This document shows positions 1-11,384 of a stretch of 64,000 bases of DNA, piece by piece. Each line of letters opens with the position of its first letter. Position 1 is the first letter of the stretch. The DNA comes from Cryptomeria japonica (lineage: Eukaryota > Streptophyta > Pinopsida > Cupressales > Cupressaceae), in NCBI RefSeq assembly GCF_030272615.1, contig NW_026729297.1, positions 1-64,000 of the forward strand. Direction: 5' to 3'. Made by a program: the position numbers and the translations under genes. The notes under the pieces were generated by a model. That model saw only the letters and a list, made by a program, of their open reading frames with translations. It made no database searches and was not told where the DNA came from.

Positions 1-64
1 TATTCATCTAATCATCAATTTTCCCCAGACTGGTCAGACTCCCAGAAAGAAGAAAATATCTAAC

Positions 65-2815
65 AATGAGGTGGAGAAGTTAACAGGTGCAACTTTTGAC
101 AACCAGTCAATGAGGATAAGCACTATCAGAGACAAAGTTGTTCAATTTGTAAGTATGATCATCGGTTACAAGGTAACCCAGTCAAACCAATTGAACTCGG
201 TTTCCAGTTCATGCATTTACTATGCTCATAAGATGGTCAAAGAAAATGATAGGTATGATCTGTGTTAATGGATATGTGAAGAGATAATTTTAATCCTAGG
301 GAATATTAAGGGTAAGAAGAAAGGTGTTTTTCGGTATGGTTACCTTGTTGTTTGCTTGATGCTTTTCTCTTTGAATGAGTTACCGGGATCTCGTAAAACA
401 TAGTGGGCATTTGATATGCCAGTAGGGAAACAAATAAAAAATGCTATAAGAGGTTTGGGACAGGACAAGGAGAGAGACTCCATTTTATGGGGTTATTTCA
501 AATAATTATAGAAGACAATGAAGAAAAGAGAAAGAGTGCCTAAACATATTGTTGATAAATACTCTATAGAAATTTGCTTTATAGTGAAGAAGGATGAAAC
601 ATTGATGGAGGTAGTGCAACCACGAAAGGTATGGATCACTGAGATGGACTATGAGGTTTATACTGAGATATTGGACTTATATGCCAAGACTCTTATTGAT
701 TCCCCGATTGATGAAGCTGAGAAAACCTTTGGGACAACAAAGCAAAAGGAATCCGAAGTTCAGATAGGTTTTAGCAGGAAGAGAAGGGAAGGAAAAATCA
801 AGAATGTTAGGGAAGCTATGAATAAAATATCCTTTGAAATCAAATAGATCATTGGACTAGAAAAAGGGTCATCTCTGGCAACATCTCAGACTCCACTGGC
901 AGCAACAACTAGCAAGGGTGTATTGAAGAGAAAGAAATTGAAAACTTATATTGTCCTTGTTGAATACGGTTTTGATACTGATGTTGTACCCCTAAAGATT
1001 CCCCAGACTTACCTCAAGATACAAAGGAAAAATCCCGAGGAAGGAAAGAAACAGAAAGTAAAGGTCGCCCCATCGGCAACCCCAAAGAAAATTTTGAAGG
1101 AGAGGAAACCCACAGAGAAGAGGAAACCGGTTAAGGAGTCTACTTCTACTCCTGACAAGAAGAATACATCAGATATAGATATAACTCTCGAATCTGGTAA
1201 GAGTATTGAAGTCATTCCTCTTCTCTCAATTTCTGAATTGATTTATTAAATAACTAAAGATGGAATTTTCAGCAATATCCTGCATTACTATGTACATATG
1301 GATGATAAGGAACAAATGGAGGTTGAGGAAGCAGTTTTTTTATACGTAGATATATATAAGAAAGAATTACTTGAGATTGAAAAAAAAATACTGGGGGATT
1401 TGTATAATAAGATAGATGGTAGGAGATTCTTTGCAATTGAAGAGGGTAAATATATAAAGATGCAGAAGTTATTGACTGTTTGTGGTGCTGTAACTGACGA
1501 GGAGATGTAGTAGTGTCTAGAATATGCAAATAAAACAATTTTCTGGAGCAAACACCGACATGTGAGTCTTATGGTAGGTAGAGTAAATGAAATAGTTAAG
1601 GAAACCCACGAGGCAAGGGTAAAATTCTTTGTAGATAAACCTGATTTCTATACTCCATCAGTATTCTCTCCTAGGTCTGGTATTCAAGAAATCTCAATTG
1701 ATGGTAAGAGGAAGGTATATTAGGTTTGGATTCATAGGTTTTAGAACAGAAACTAATAGGGGATATTCCTCTAGCAGTATCACCTATACATAATATAAAA
1801 AAACTAGTAGTAACATTGAAGCTATGCATGATAAGAAGAATATGCCAAAACATAACATTCCAGATGTAGAGGTTATTGATGTGAATACAGACAATAAACA
1901 GGTTGAGGACATTCAACCTCCGACAAAAAATGTACATATAAAAGAGGCTAAGGTTGAGCAAGTTACCTCACCAAGTGGCAAAGCCACCGGTGCCAGTCAA
2001 CAGGTTCAAGAGTCTAGTCATTCATTGTTGGCACTCAAGGCTCATCCGGTCAAGTTGATTTTGGACAGAGGAATATTGAGAAACTAAGTAGTTTTGAATT
2101 GATGTATGTTGTAGCTTAAAAGTTAAGGAAGGAAGGATCAGAAGACAAGAAAGTCATTGACCAGGCCATTCCGGTTCTGTAGCAGCTAGTTCCAGGATAC
2201 ACTAGTCCAGTAGCTAGCCTCTCTGGTAAGCTTAAGAGTTTGACTGAACACATTGCAAAAGAGTTTCAAACTCTAAAATATATATCAAACTGTTATTTAA
2301 TAGAGAGGTACAATGCAGCTTGGAAGGTCACTTGTTACAATATGATCACTTCAGACAAGGTCAAAATGATAGAGCAACTAACAAAGATTGATGAGGCTCT
2401 TAATTAGCACAGTTGTATATATAGGTCTTGTACTAACACCGACAAACTTACAGCTAACCTGGAGGTAAAAATAAAAGCAACATTTAGGCTTGATTGGAAC
2501 ATCAACACTATTGATGGTCAAATTTTGGTTACAGAATTAGAGATATCAGCCTTGGAGAAATATATGGGCATATTAATCCGGCGAGCAAGGGAATTGAGAG
2601 GATTGGTTAGTCCTCGGTTGAACACTTTGTTACTTCATAAGTGGGAAAGTATAGAATTGATGAATAAACCCACACCAACAGATCTTACTGAAGAAGAACT
2701 ACATCCCTACATTCTTAATTGGTTTGTATCTATTTTGGGAACATTGAAAACTGGTTGCGATACTTACTTAGGATTTTTGAAGTTTTCTTACCTGGATATA
2801 TTCAAGTACATCTAG
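65..2815 (+). pseudogene. Decayed ORF of LTR element A, unrecognised protein
   Basis: Open stretches at 71-268, 518-847, 923-1249, 1298-1510 and 2525-2815 share one reading frame and are separated by stop codons. The stretch 1824-2087 is in another frame, so at least one pair of indels is present. The readable protein is charged, with Lys/Arg-rich linkers around 1020-1150. I recognise no gag zinc knuckle, protease, integrase or RT. The position just upstream of a polypurine tract and LTR says it is the internal ORF of a retroelement, not a host gene. Function unknown. Confidence 0.5.
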
Positions 2816-3032
2816 ATCCGATATACACATTTTGATTTCATTCTTTCATTCATTTGCCCCGTCCTTTGTCATTGATGTCAAAGGAGGAGAGGTTGATGTG
2901 AAATTTTTTAAGGGACATAAAAAGTAATGTATAGCTCAGGGGGAGTAGGGTTTGTTTTGGTCATCAATTTTGGGAGGAACCAAGACAGCACTTCAGCGAT
3001 CCATTTTTCACATGAGTGTTGCCATCAATGCC

Positions 3033-3043
3033 AAAGGGGGAGA
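3033..3043 (+). other. Polypurine tract of element A
   Basis: An AAAGGGGGAGA tract lies immediately before the TG of the LTR at 3045, the normal position of the plus-strand primer of an LTR retrotransposon. The preceding context (ATCAATGCC) resembles that before another PPT at about 56385. Confidence 0.65.
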
Positions 3044-3044
3044 T

Positions 3045-3926
3045 TGTTCGAAATTGACACTCATCTATTTTAGTTGTGTTTTCATTGATGGAAACACACA
3101 TCATTTTGGGATGGACACTTAACCGGTATTCATGATTCGGCAACCAATATTCAGGGAAACTAGCAAACTAGGAACTAGTATATGAGGTCAACATAGGAGA
3201 TTGGTCTGGCAAGTTTACACGACAGCAATCAGTGACATCATTCATGAAGTTTAATCTATTTATTTTTGTCTAGGCCGACATGTAAATAGCTTGTAATATC
3301 ATTGCAAGCTAACATAAGACATTTATGTTTATGATTGGGAAGGGTATTTAAGTTAGTTTGGTTAGATTATTTTGGAGACATACATAGATAGATGGAATGT
3401 ATAGTGATGTGATATTGTGCGACTGATTTTGATCGACTAAATGCGAATATAATATTCTGTAGTCAGTCTTGGTTATTAGTTTAGAGGTTTAGGATGCGAA
3501 GTAAGTTACTGGTAAGGGAAGACACAATGAAAACTAGTATAGATAGTGCTTGAACCGGAACTCATCCAGCATAGTAGATGCAATCTATGAGTTCAAAATT
3601 TTATTTGTAATTCCATATTTGGTGTTTGTAGTTAGTGAGGCTCCTTTTTTGATGAGCAGTGCACTCTAGGTTGTTGGCCTTCCTGCATGTGGAGGCCCCT
3701 ATTGTAATATTTATTCATTTGGCCAATGGATATATTGTGGGTCACCAATCCCACCGTGGTTTTTCCTCTTTGAGGTTTTCCACGTATAAATCTATGTGTT
3801 ATGGTGTATGTTATTGTGGTCGCTTCATTTCTACTTACTGTTATATTCTTTTATGGTTACCAATTACTAAATTACTTTGTTAATAAGGTTAAAATTGATC
3901 TCTCTCAATGTTCTTGGATTCCAACA
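3045..3926 (+). repeat. 3' LTR of element A
   Basis: About 882 bp, opening TGTTCG and closing CCAACA. The last third carries a block typical of plant LTR 3' ends (GTGGTTTTTCCTC then TTTTCCACGTA near 3757-3787). The outer boundary is inferred from the TG...CA ends. The partner LTR is not in the window, so no target-site duplication can be tested. Confidence 0.6.
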
Positions 3927-4639
3927 AAAACAAGACAATAAATACAAATAAAATAAAGGCAAAGCAATTAAAGAGAAAAACCACAAAGCTAAAGAATAAT
4001 CTAGAAACTAAAAAGATGATAAAAAAGGAAATAAAACCTAACAAAAGAATATGTGTATATATGTGCATGTGCGTGTGCGTGCCTGCATATACATACATGG
4101 ATATAAATACTCCTTAAATATATAAGAGGAAAAAGTTCTGGACAAAACAATCAAAATAAACAAAAGAAAAGCCTAATAAAAGGGGAAGTAAAAGAAAAAT
4201 TAAATTAAATTAAAAATAACAACAAGGAAATGAAAATAAAAATAAAATAATAAAATCAAAATAAAAGGCCAAGAGAGAACACACAAATGAATGAAGGAAT
4301 GGCTAAAAAGAGCTAGCAAAAAATAAAAAAGAAAAAGAATTAAATATGAATATGTGTGTTTGTGTATGTGAATCAAACGAGGAATAAAAAGAAGACACCA
4401 ATCCAATAACGAAACACAACAAGGGAGGGGGAAAAATAAAGAAAATGAGATGAAAGAGAGAAAACAAGAATCAAGAGGAAGGGGAGGCTGAGGATACCAA
4501 CACAAAAGCCAGGAGATAAGGAAAACCAAGCGAGTCGGGGAAGACAAGAACCTAGGGGGAAAGGTAACCTCAAAACCAAGAAGCAGAAGGGAGAGAGAGG
4601 AGAAGAGGGGGGGAAAAAGAAAGAAAAACGATAGCGGGG
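3927..4639 (-). repeat. Purine-rich low-complexity tract (pyrimidine-rich on minus strand)
   Basis: Almost pure A/G-rich DNA on the plus strand with a short (TG)n-like patch near 4058-4085. The minus strand reads as a 151-codon open frame (4200-4655) made of Phe, Leu, Ser and Pro, which is what a polypyrimidine tract gives by composition and is not taken as a gene. It directly follows the C-terminal end of the PLE endonuclease, so it may be the PLE 3' tail. Confidence 0.45.
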
Positions 4640-4689
4640 GGCAGAGGTAAGCCAACTAGGGAGGAGATCAAGGATGGTGATACTGAAGC

Positions 4690-5340
4690 TTATTGATGCT
4701 AGAAAGAAACAATTTCCATGACATGCTTAAAATCCACCCCTCATCACGATTTAGGTTGGAGGGGTGGTTGTTGATTTCAATGGCCTCCTTTAATTTCCTC
4801 TTAAATAAATTATCTTCTTTGAACAAGATTTATGTGCTTTCCAGACAAATATGGTGCTTGGTGGATCTCAAGTGCTTACCAAGAGCAAATTTGAGTGAAA
4901 TGTTCATGTTTGATGTCTACACAATGTTCCTTGATTCTAGTGCTAAAGGAACATCTTGTCTCGCCTATATAAGGTACACCACATGAACACGTACACAACT
5001 TTGTAGACTCCTAACTCCAAGATAATGTCCCTAGAGTCTTTGAGAGTGGGGGTCCAGTTCCTGACCAACGAGAAAGTTTTGAAGGCACAATGAAAACCTT
5101 TCTTGGAGAGGATTATAGAAATTTGATGGTAGATGCCTTCGATATAAGGTATGGAGATGAACGGAAGGTCTGAAGGAGGAGAGAGGGTAGAATGCAAGAA
5201 GAAATGAGATTTGGCTTGGTTAAGGGCTCTAGAGACATTCTTGTTGGAGAAGATGCAATGTAGATAGTCCAAATCTTGTTCTAAGTTGTCGCCATCACAT
5301 ATATGATAAGCCCTCAAGGCTAGGGTTTTGAGAACCCCAA
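4690..5340 (-). pseudogene. PLE C-terminal GIY-YIG endonuclease region
   Basis: From 5317 the frame reads RAYHICDGDNLEQDLDYL, a linker found before the endonuclease in PLEs, then GVYKV at about 5011-4997. After a frameshift the next frame carries CSCG and YIGET (4957-4971), then TRIKEH and a histidine-rich stretch with a DEGW motif near 4752-4741. GVYK...YIG is the GIY-YIG nuclease signature with its spacing broken by one indel. In PLEs this domain nicks the target for priming. Dead copy, but the domain identity is clear. Confidence 0.82.
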
Positions 5341-5389
5341 GTTTTTGGCAGCGGTGGTGATGCGATAAGGAGTTGGTTCTTAGATTCCA

Positions 5390-6361
5390 CTTTCATGGTG
5401 AAGGAGATGCAAGGGGATATGTTGTTGAGGTGGGACAAAAATCCTCCAACTTGGCCAGGCCTTGGGGCCAACACACATTGGTGTCATCAACATAACATTT
5501 CGATAACCTCAATTTAAGAGGATATAAGAAGAGAACAATTTCCTCAAAATTATCCATGAAGAGGTTGTCTATGATAGAGAAAGGGGGGAAACCATAGCCA
5601 CCCCATCAGCTTGCTCATAGATCATGCCTTGGAGTGAAAAGAAAGTGGATCTCAAGCATAACTATCTAAATGAGCCTCTTTAATAAAATGGACAAAGTGG
5701 GAGGAATCTTTTATGGAGTCAAATATTCCCACGAGCGACGAGATGAGCTTGGAAAGGAAAGAAGCCAAATCATAGGTGGGTGATCCAATGGTATTGACAA
5801 TGGGCCGCAAAGGAATACCCACTTTGTGAATTTAAGGAACCCCATAAATGGAAGGGGTCACTTCTTTAGAGGGAACGAGACACTTTTTGATAGCATCATT
5901 GAAGGAGGAGCCTGACACAATGGCCTTGACCTTCTTTAAAATTTTGGAGCAAGGATTACGAGAAAGTATTTTATAGTTGCTAGTGTTAGAGAGGAGGTCA
6001 CATTTTAGTGACAAAGTCTTGCTTGTTCATGATGCTTGTGGCATTCTCCTTACTGGCTTTTGAAATGTGAAGATCATTATTACTCAATAATTTGTTGAAA
6101 GCCATAATTTCATCTTTGGGGATGTTACATTTAGGAGGCTTGGCACACCTAAAGGCTACTGCACAGTCTTGCCTAACTTCTTCTAGCAAATGAGAAGGAA
6201 GATAGCGAACCACATTCTCCATTTCTATGAAAAAGTCTAAATGCAAGATAGATCGGGGAGCAACAACAAAGACAAGACCTCTTTTCAAGAAGTTGAAGGC
6301 ATGAGGATCCATATCCGTGCTGGATAAGTTTACTACCAACTTTCTCTCCCACGCATTAATT
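5390..6361 (-). pseudogene. PLE reverse transcriptase region
   Basis: Reading from 6361 downwards: an N-terminal stretch (NLSSTDMDPHAF onwards, about 6330), a block ending ISKASKENATSIMNKQDFV, then the RT fingers/palm block YGVP-stop-IHK...PLRPIVNTIGSPTY near 5840-5770. Next come FMDNFEE (about 5560-5540) and the catalytic box YVDD at 5483-5494, followed by TNVCW. Both catalytic aspartates are intact. Breaks: TAA at 5832-5834, frameshifts near 6000 and 5700-5600, and a missing stretch after the catalytic box, where the following thumb-type motifs expected in PLEs are absent. Non-functional copy. The family assignment rests on the PLE-type order and on the GIY-YIG domain downstream. Confidence 0.82.
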
Positions 6362-6534
6362 GGGAGTGGGCTAGGGGAGATGCTAGGGTGGGAGGAACAA
6401 CTAGGGGGAGCCAGATGGACTTAGCCACAAGGGTGGGACACGAGTGAGGGGAAACTACCCCATCAGCAATGATGAAATAGGGATGATGCATGGGATTGGA
6501 TGGAGGGGGCAGGATAGGCGAGAAACTTTATTTT

Positions 6535-8150
6535 AGAATTTAAAATTTTACTTCTACTATTGTTGATCCAATCCAACAACCAAACTCTAAAGCCCTCTTT
6601 ATTCTCTGTGAATATTTGGACCCCAATTACACCTTTACAATTACAAAATTACTTCTAAATGAAAAATATATATAGTTATTTATGAAAGATACCAAAATCC
6701 ACCCACACCTATGTAATTACAAAACTACTCAAGCACCAAAAGCTTTCTAATTTATTGATAAAAGGAAAAAACAAAATCATGGAACCATCTGGACAAGTAC
6801 TCCTAATATTATATTGGGCGAGATAGGGATTTAAATTTATGTTGGACAGGAGGATATTTAAAATTCTAAACTTTTGTTTTCGTTTCTATGTTTGCTATTG
6901 TTCATCTAATATGTGCATCTTATCTAAGTAGGCATCTATTTCTTCTTATGTGGAAAGAAAAAAAAATAGTGGCCAGGTTTACTAAGTGTTTAGCGATGTG
7001 AATGCAAAGGGGCTATAACAATAGAAACATATTCTGATATAGCTACTTGATCAGCGTAGTTAGCAAATATTTTACATGGAGACACATTTGACCATCCATT
7101 AAACTTTTAGTTACATAAAAAATACACTCCTCGCCATAAAATTTTCCCTGAACCTGCTCCATTTTATCAAAATAAAATTGAAAAGAGAGAAGACAAATGG
7201 TGATGTTTTGAATAGGGGTTTTAAGTTCAATTTTTTTTGGCTTGATTTGGCATATATCTTTTTCTCCTTCTATAAGTTTTCTTTAAAACATTTTAAGTAA
7301 GAAATTTCATAATTTTCTAAGTAATTTATTTGAAAATGATGGTATATATAAATAAATTAAATGTGTATGTAGAATCATTTTATTTTATTTATATTTTTAA
7401 TTTAAAATATTATTTTCATTTATTTAATAGTTATTTTATTTACTAAAAAATATTTTATAATTTGAATTATTGAATATATGTTTACTATTTTCTCATTTTA
7501 TATAAATATATCTTATATAACAATCCATGTTTCCCTATCATTGTAAACACCTTTTCAAAATAATTCTAAAGCTAACAAAATTGTTAGGTAGGCTTGTCAA
7601 TTAATAAATAAATAAAATTAGACTTACGCTAAACAAAATTAAACTCATGCTATGAAATGGATTCTAACCATGGTTAAACATTAGTTGTTGTAGTTGTTGT
7701 ATGTTACTAGATTTAAATGTGTATGAGTTTTGAAATCAATGTTTTAGATCACACTCTATGATCCATCATTATAATACAAGAGAGCTAGGAGAGACAAAAG
7801 AGTATTAATTACAAATTAGGATCAACCTAAAATGGCGAGGGAGGATGGGAGGCGGCATACAACTCAAAGCAAAGGGGGAGAATTAGAAAAAGGAAGAGAA
7901 AAGTGGCAAAGAGAGGAAAATTTTGATAAATAAAAGAAGAGAGGGACAACAAGAAGAAACAAAAGTAAAGGCAAGAAGAAAATACTAAAGGTAGAATAGG
8001 CTAAGAAGGTACATGAAAATAAACAATTTGAAACAGTGATGATAATAAAATTAAAATTATTAAAATGGCATAAACTAATGAGTGAATAAACATGAGAAAA
8101 TTGTTATTACCATATTAAAATGTAATATGATATGTATTAAAATATTATAA
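6535..8150. repeat. Segmentally duplicated flank of the PRP array (copy 0)
   Basis: AT-rich and non-coding. It matches three other places in the same order: 6535-6765 with 30225-30455; 6885-7545 with 52545-53200; 7525-8150 with 58779-59405. This copy is continuous across the site where the other copy carries the 53.2-58.8 kb nest, so it serves as the empty-site reference. It suggests another duplication unit began to the left of 6.5 kb, where the PLE now lies. Confidence 0.75.
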
Positions 8151-8159
8151 TTATTTTGA

Positions 8160-8890
8160 TTAAGGGAAAATGGGTTTTTAGGGGACCCAAAACCCCATAC
8201 AAAATTTTTTGAAGGGACCTAAAACCCTCAGATTTTTCACAGATCTGAAACTCACAAAGAAATGCTGTAGAAAGATAAAACATAGACAAATAGTAGCCTA
8301 GCCACGATCAAACACAATAGAAAAATAAATACATAACTAGTGGCAGCAGAAGAAGGCCTAAGCCACCCTAAAAGAAATTAGACAATCATAAAGATGGGGA
8401 AGAAGGCTCCCTCAACCATAACCATGAGCTTTATCCTGGCTCCCACAACCATATCCTCGAGAGTGTACCCACTATGGGCAATAAATTTTTCATTGTCTCT
8501 ACCTCCAAAGGAAAAAGAAGTAAGAAGATAGCAGCAATTCCATCAAAAGCTCCCTTGTAGCCAAACAATTAAGTTTCATCAACTCACCAATAACACTTCC
8601 AAGCATATCTAATAGCATCTAAATCCAACTTAATAGGAGATAGGTCACCTCAAGCCACATCCATCTCCCTCTCCATAGAAGATAGGACTACCTCAATAGG
8701 AACAACCAAAGTAACCCCAAGATGTAGAAAATGGAACACAACCATGGGACAAAGACAAAGAGGGGCAGAAAAATCTTCATCATAAAGAGACCTAGGAGAC
8801 AAAGATAAAGACATGAAAAACCAGACCCCATCAATAGATCTACATATCCTATTCCAATAATTGTTTCTCTCAAACCCTCATCTACAATCC
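8160..8890 (-). mobile_element. LINE-type 3' terminal remnant
   Basis: On the minus strand the segment ends with a GGTTTTGGGTCCC block and a tail CTTAATCAAAA at 8150-8165, the same terminus seen at 55565-55600 and, weaker, at 11385-11430. The duplicated flank (7525-8150 versus 58779-59405) stops matching exactly here, so this is an insertion. The minus ORF 8688-8873 (61 codons, hydrophobic) is not recognisable. The right boundary is uncertain. Confidence 0.5.
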
Positions 8891-11384
8891 ATGATCTACA
8901 TATTGTATTTGGTAGTCTAAGGGTTGCATGTCTTCTTCTAGCTTATCCATCAAGGAGACTTCCACTTGAGATCTTTGGTGTCTCTACTCATCTATTGTTA
9001 TGGAATATATATCTTACTCACTCTCTTTGTCTTACTCTCAAGTGTTTTGAAGGTCTCCTTCGAGATGGTAAAATCTTCATCCTTCATCTGTTTATGCCTC
9101 CTTTATCTTTTCTCATCAATATGAGTTAACTAGATATGGATTTGTCCATGTAAAACAATAGGTAAAGTTACCTATTATTTTGAAGCTTCTTCTTCTTCTT
9201 ATTTAAAAACCTATTGCTAAAATACCTGATATTCTTTAAATATTTCCTCTTCTTTTTATTGTTCTTTATTTCTTCAAGGCATTTCTTCTTCTACTGTCTA
9301 CTTTTCCTCCTAAAGCGTCTACTCTTCTTTATCTTATTTTATATTTTTGTGGATTTTTCTTTCACTCCTACTTTGTAGCTACTTACCTTGTGTGTTGGAA
9401 TATCTCTGATCATGGACATTCACTCCTTTACATTCTAGTTCATTTAATAGATTTTGTGCACTAGGAAAATCATGCTCTAAGTTTATTTTCCTCACATATT
9501 ACAAAAAGGTTTTGTGGTGTCTAGTATGAACAAGGTTAACTCTTGTTTGAGTGTCAAGTCTATGCAAAGGTTGGCTTGTCTTCCTAGTTCCTCATACTTT
9601 AATGCCTTATTTTATTTTCTATATTGGATTTAGGATTTCTCTTCACATTCCAACATAAGAAATCTATTATTATATTTCATCACTTTTGAATTCTCTTCCA
9701 TCACATTCATCTTCTATTTTATCTACTTTTACCCTTATTCCCTTTTTTTTATTTTTCCTTTCAAGGGAACAATTGTGTTCTCTTAACTCACATATCCTCT
9801 CTAGGGGCCATCATCCTAGCAACTCATCATTATTAGTCTTCATCCTTCCTATGATTGGGGTATGATGCTACTAGTCATCAACAATCCCTACCTACTATAT
9901 ATTATTCTTCTTTGAAATGATTATACTTCTCCTAATTACAATATCATCTCAAAGAGGGGCAAAATATAGGCACTAAAATTTGTCCCTTCCTAGCCACACT
10001 TAAATTTAGTCTATCCTTTAGTTAAAAAAATATTAGTTATTTAATTATTTTACCTTTGTTCTATCCCCTTGATTACATAAATATTTGTTATTTATTTTTA
10101 ATTAATTAGGCAATTCACCTTTATAACTTTATTCTTGTCCACTTCATCTTAGCCCTCCAACTTGTTCATGTGGATTATAATCTAAAATTTATGTCATGTG
10201 ACAATTTTACCCTTCACATGTCTAACTAAGCCTTGTCCCATTCATTGAACCTAGACACCGTACCAAATGTCAAACTAACCTTATATCATATACATTGATT
10301 TCAAACTGATTCTCTATATTCTATCCATTCCCATAAATATATTTCCCTCTACCTAATCTTAAATTTGGATTCTATCCATCATATGACACTTTTCATAGAC
10401 TATAAATTTGATCATAACCCTAATCCTCCTTTAATTTTATCCATCCATCATCAATCAACCATGCCATTAATCTTTCCTCTTAAGAGTTTTATATCTAGAG
10501 GCCTCCCACCTAATCAATCTAGCTAAGCGAATCTATCAAGCTCATACTATCTTTTTCATATCATTATCATTGCTATCTTGTATAATGAACATTGGGAAAA
10601 AATGGTCCTGGTTCTATTCTTTCTGCCCCATAATGAGTATTTTGAGGAAAAAATCTTAAATATGCGATATAATTTTTTCTTTTGGCTCAATTCTTCTCCT
10701 TAGCCATCTCACAAGAATGTTGAAACTCCATTTTTCAATCATTGATATAATCACTTTGTAATCAAGGATAATCAATCTATAATTGATCATCTTGAGTTAC
10801 TCTATTAGTGTGAACTCTAATCAAAGATGGTCGAAATAAAATTCACTAGCATTGAGTCACTCTCATTATTGATGATCACTCTAAATCATGAGCATGCGAT
10901 GTCATCACATCTCTATCTACAATGTCCCAAACTTTATAACCAAAATCTCAAAATAATAATTAACCTAGATATCTATAATATTGGGATTCATCCTATGGTT
11001 CACACAATAAGTTTATTATATCTAAGACCAAATGCCTACAACTATCCAAAAAAACGTATACAAAATAGAAATTAAACTAATAATACCATAAAACAATAAT
11101 TTTATAAAATATTTGAAGCATACATCACTCATCTCTATAGAGTGCCCATTCAAATGTATCATACACACACCAACAAATAAATCATCAACATCATTATCAT
11201 TACCAAATAAAATGCACTACATCAACATTATTAAAATAAATCATAAAAATTGAAATTCCATGCATCTAAAACATAAAAGAAAATTTATAACACTCAAGAT
11301 GAAGAAAACAATCTTATGTTTGTGAATGATATCATAGAATCTATTTACTGCATTCCTTAAGAATAGTAGTTCTTATTTAACAAT
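8891..11384. other. Gene-free AT/pyrimidine-rich interval
   Basis: No ORF with a recognisable motif. The plus strand is T/C-rich from about 8930 to 9800. A CAAAGAGGGGCAAAATATAG block near 9951-9970 reads on the minus strand like the start of conifer-type LTRs, but no partner LTR was found. The short ORF 10827-11075 shows no motif. Confidence 0.5.

Larger units (their letters stand above)
1..3926 (+). mobile_element. Degenerate LTR retrotransposon, 3' part (element A)
   Basis: The window opens inside an LTR element and runs to its 3' LTR. Seen: a decayed coding stretch, then non-coding DNA with G-rich tracts, a polypurine tract, and an LTR starting TGTTCG at 3045 and ending CCAACA at 3926. 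The 5' LTR lies outside the window. No protease, integrase or reverse transcriptase motifs are readable, so this part may come from a non-autonomous element. Class beyond LTR element is not assigned. Confidence 0.7.
4640..6530 (-). mobile_element. Penelope-like retroelement (PLE) with GIY-YIG endonuclease, decayed
   Basis: A minus-strand retroelement with N-terminal region, RT and C-terminal GIY-YIG endonuclease in the order typical of endonuclease-bearing PLEs. It is broken by stops, frameshifts and an apparent internal deletion. GIY-YIG PLEs are known in animals and, among land plants, from conifers (Dryad elements, proposed to be of arthropod origin). This assignment is the strongest pointer to a conifer host. 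The ends and any terminal repeats were not resolved. Confidence 0.85.

Noticed and set aside
4200-4655. A 151-codon minus-strand ORF rich in Phe, Leu, Ser, Pro.
   Set aside because: It is the translation of a polypyrimidine tract; overlapping frames look alike and no motif is present.
10827-11075. An 82-codon plus ORF in the gene-free interval.
   Set aside because: No motif, low-complexity composition, no continuation or paralogue.
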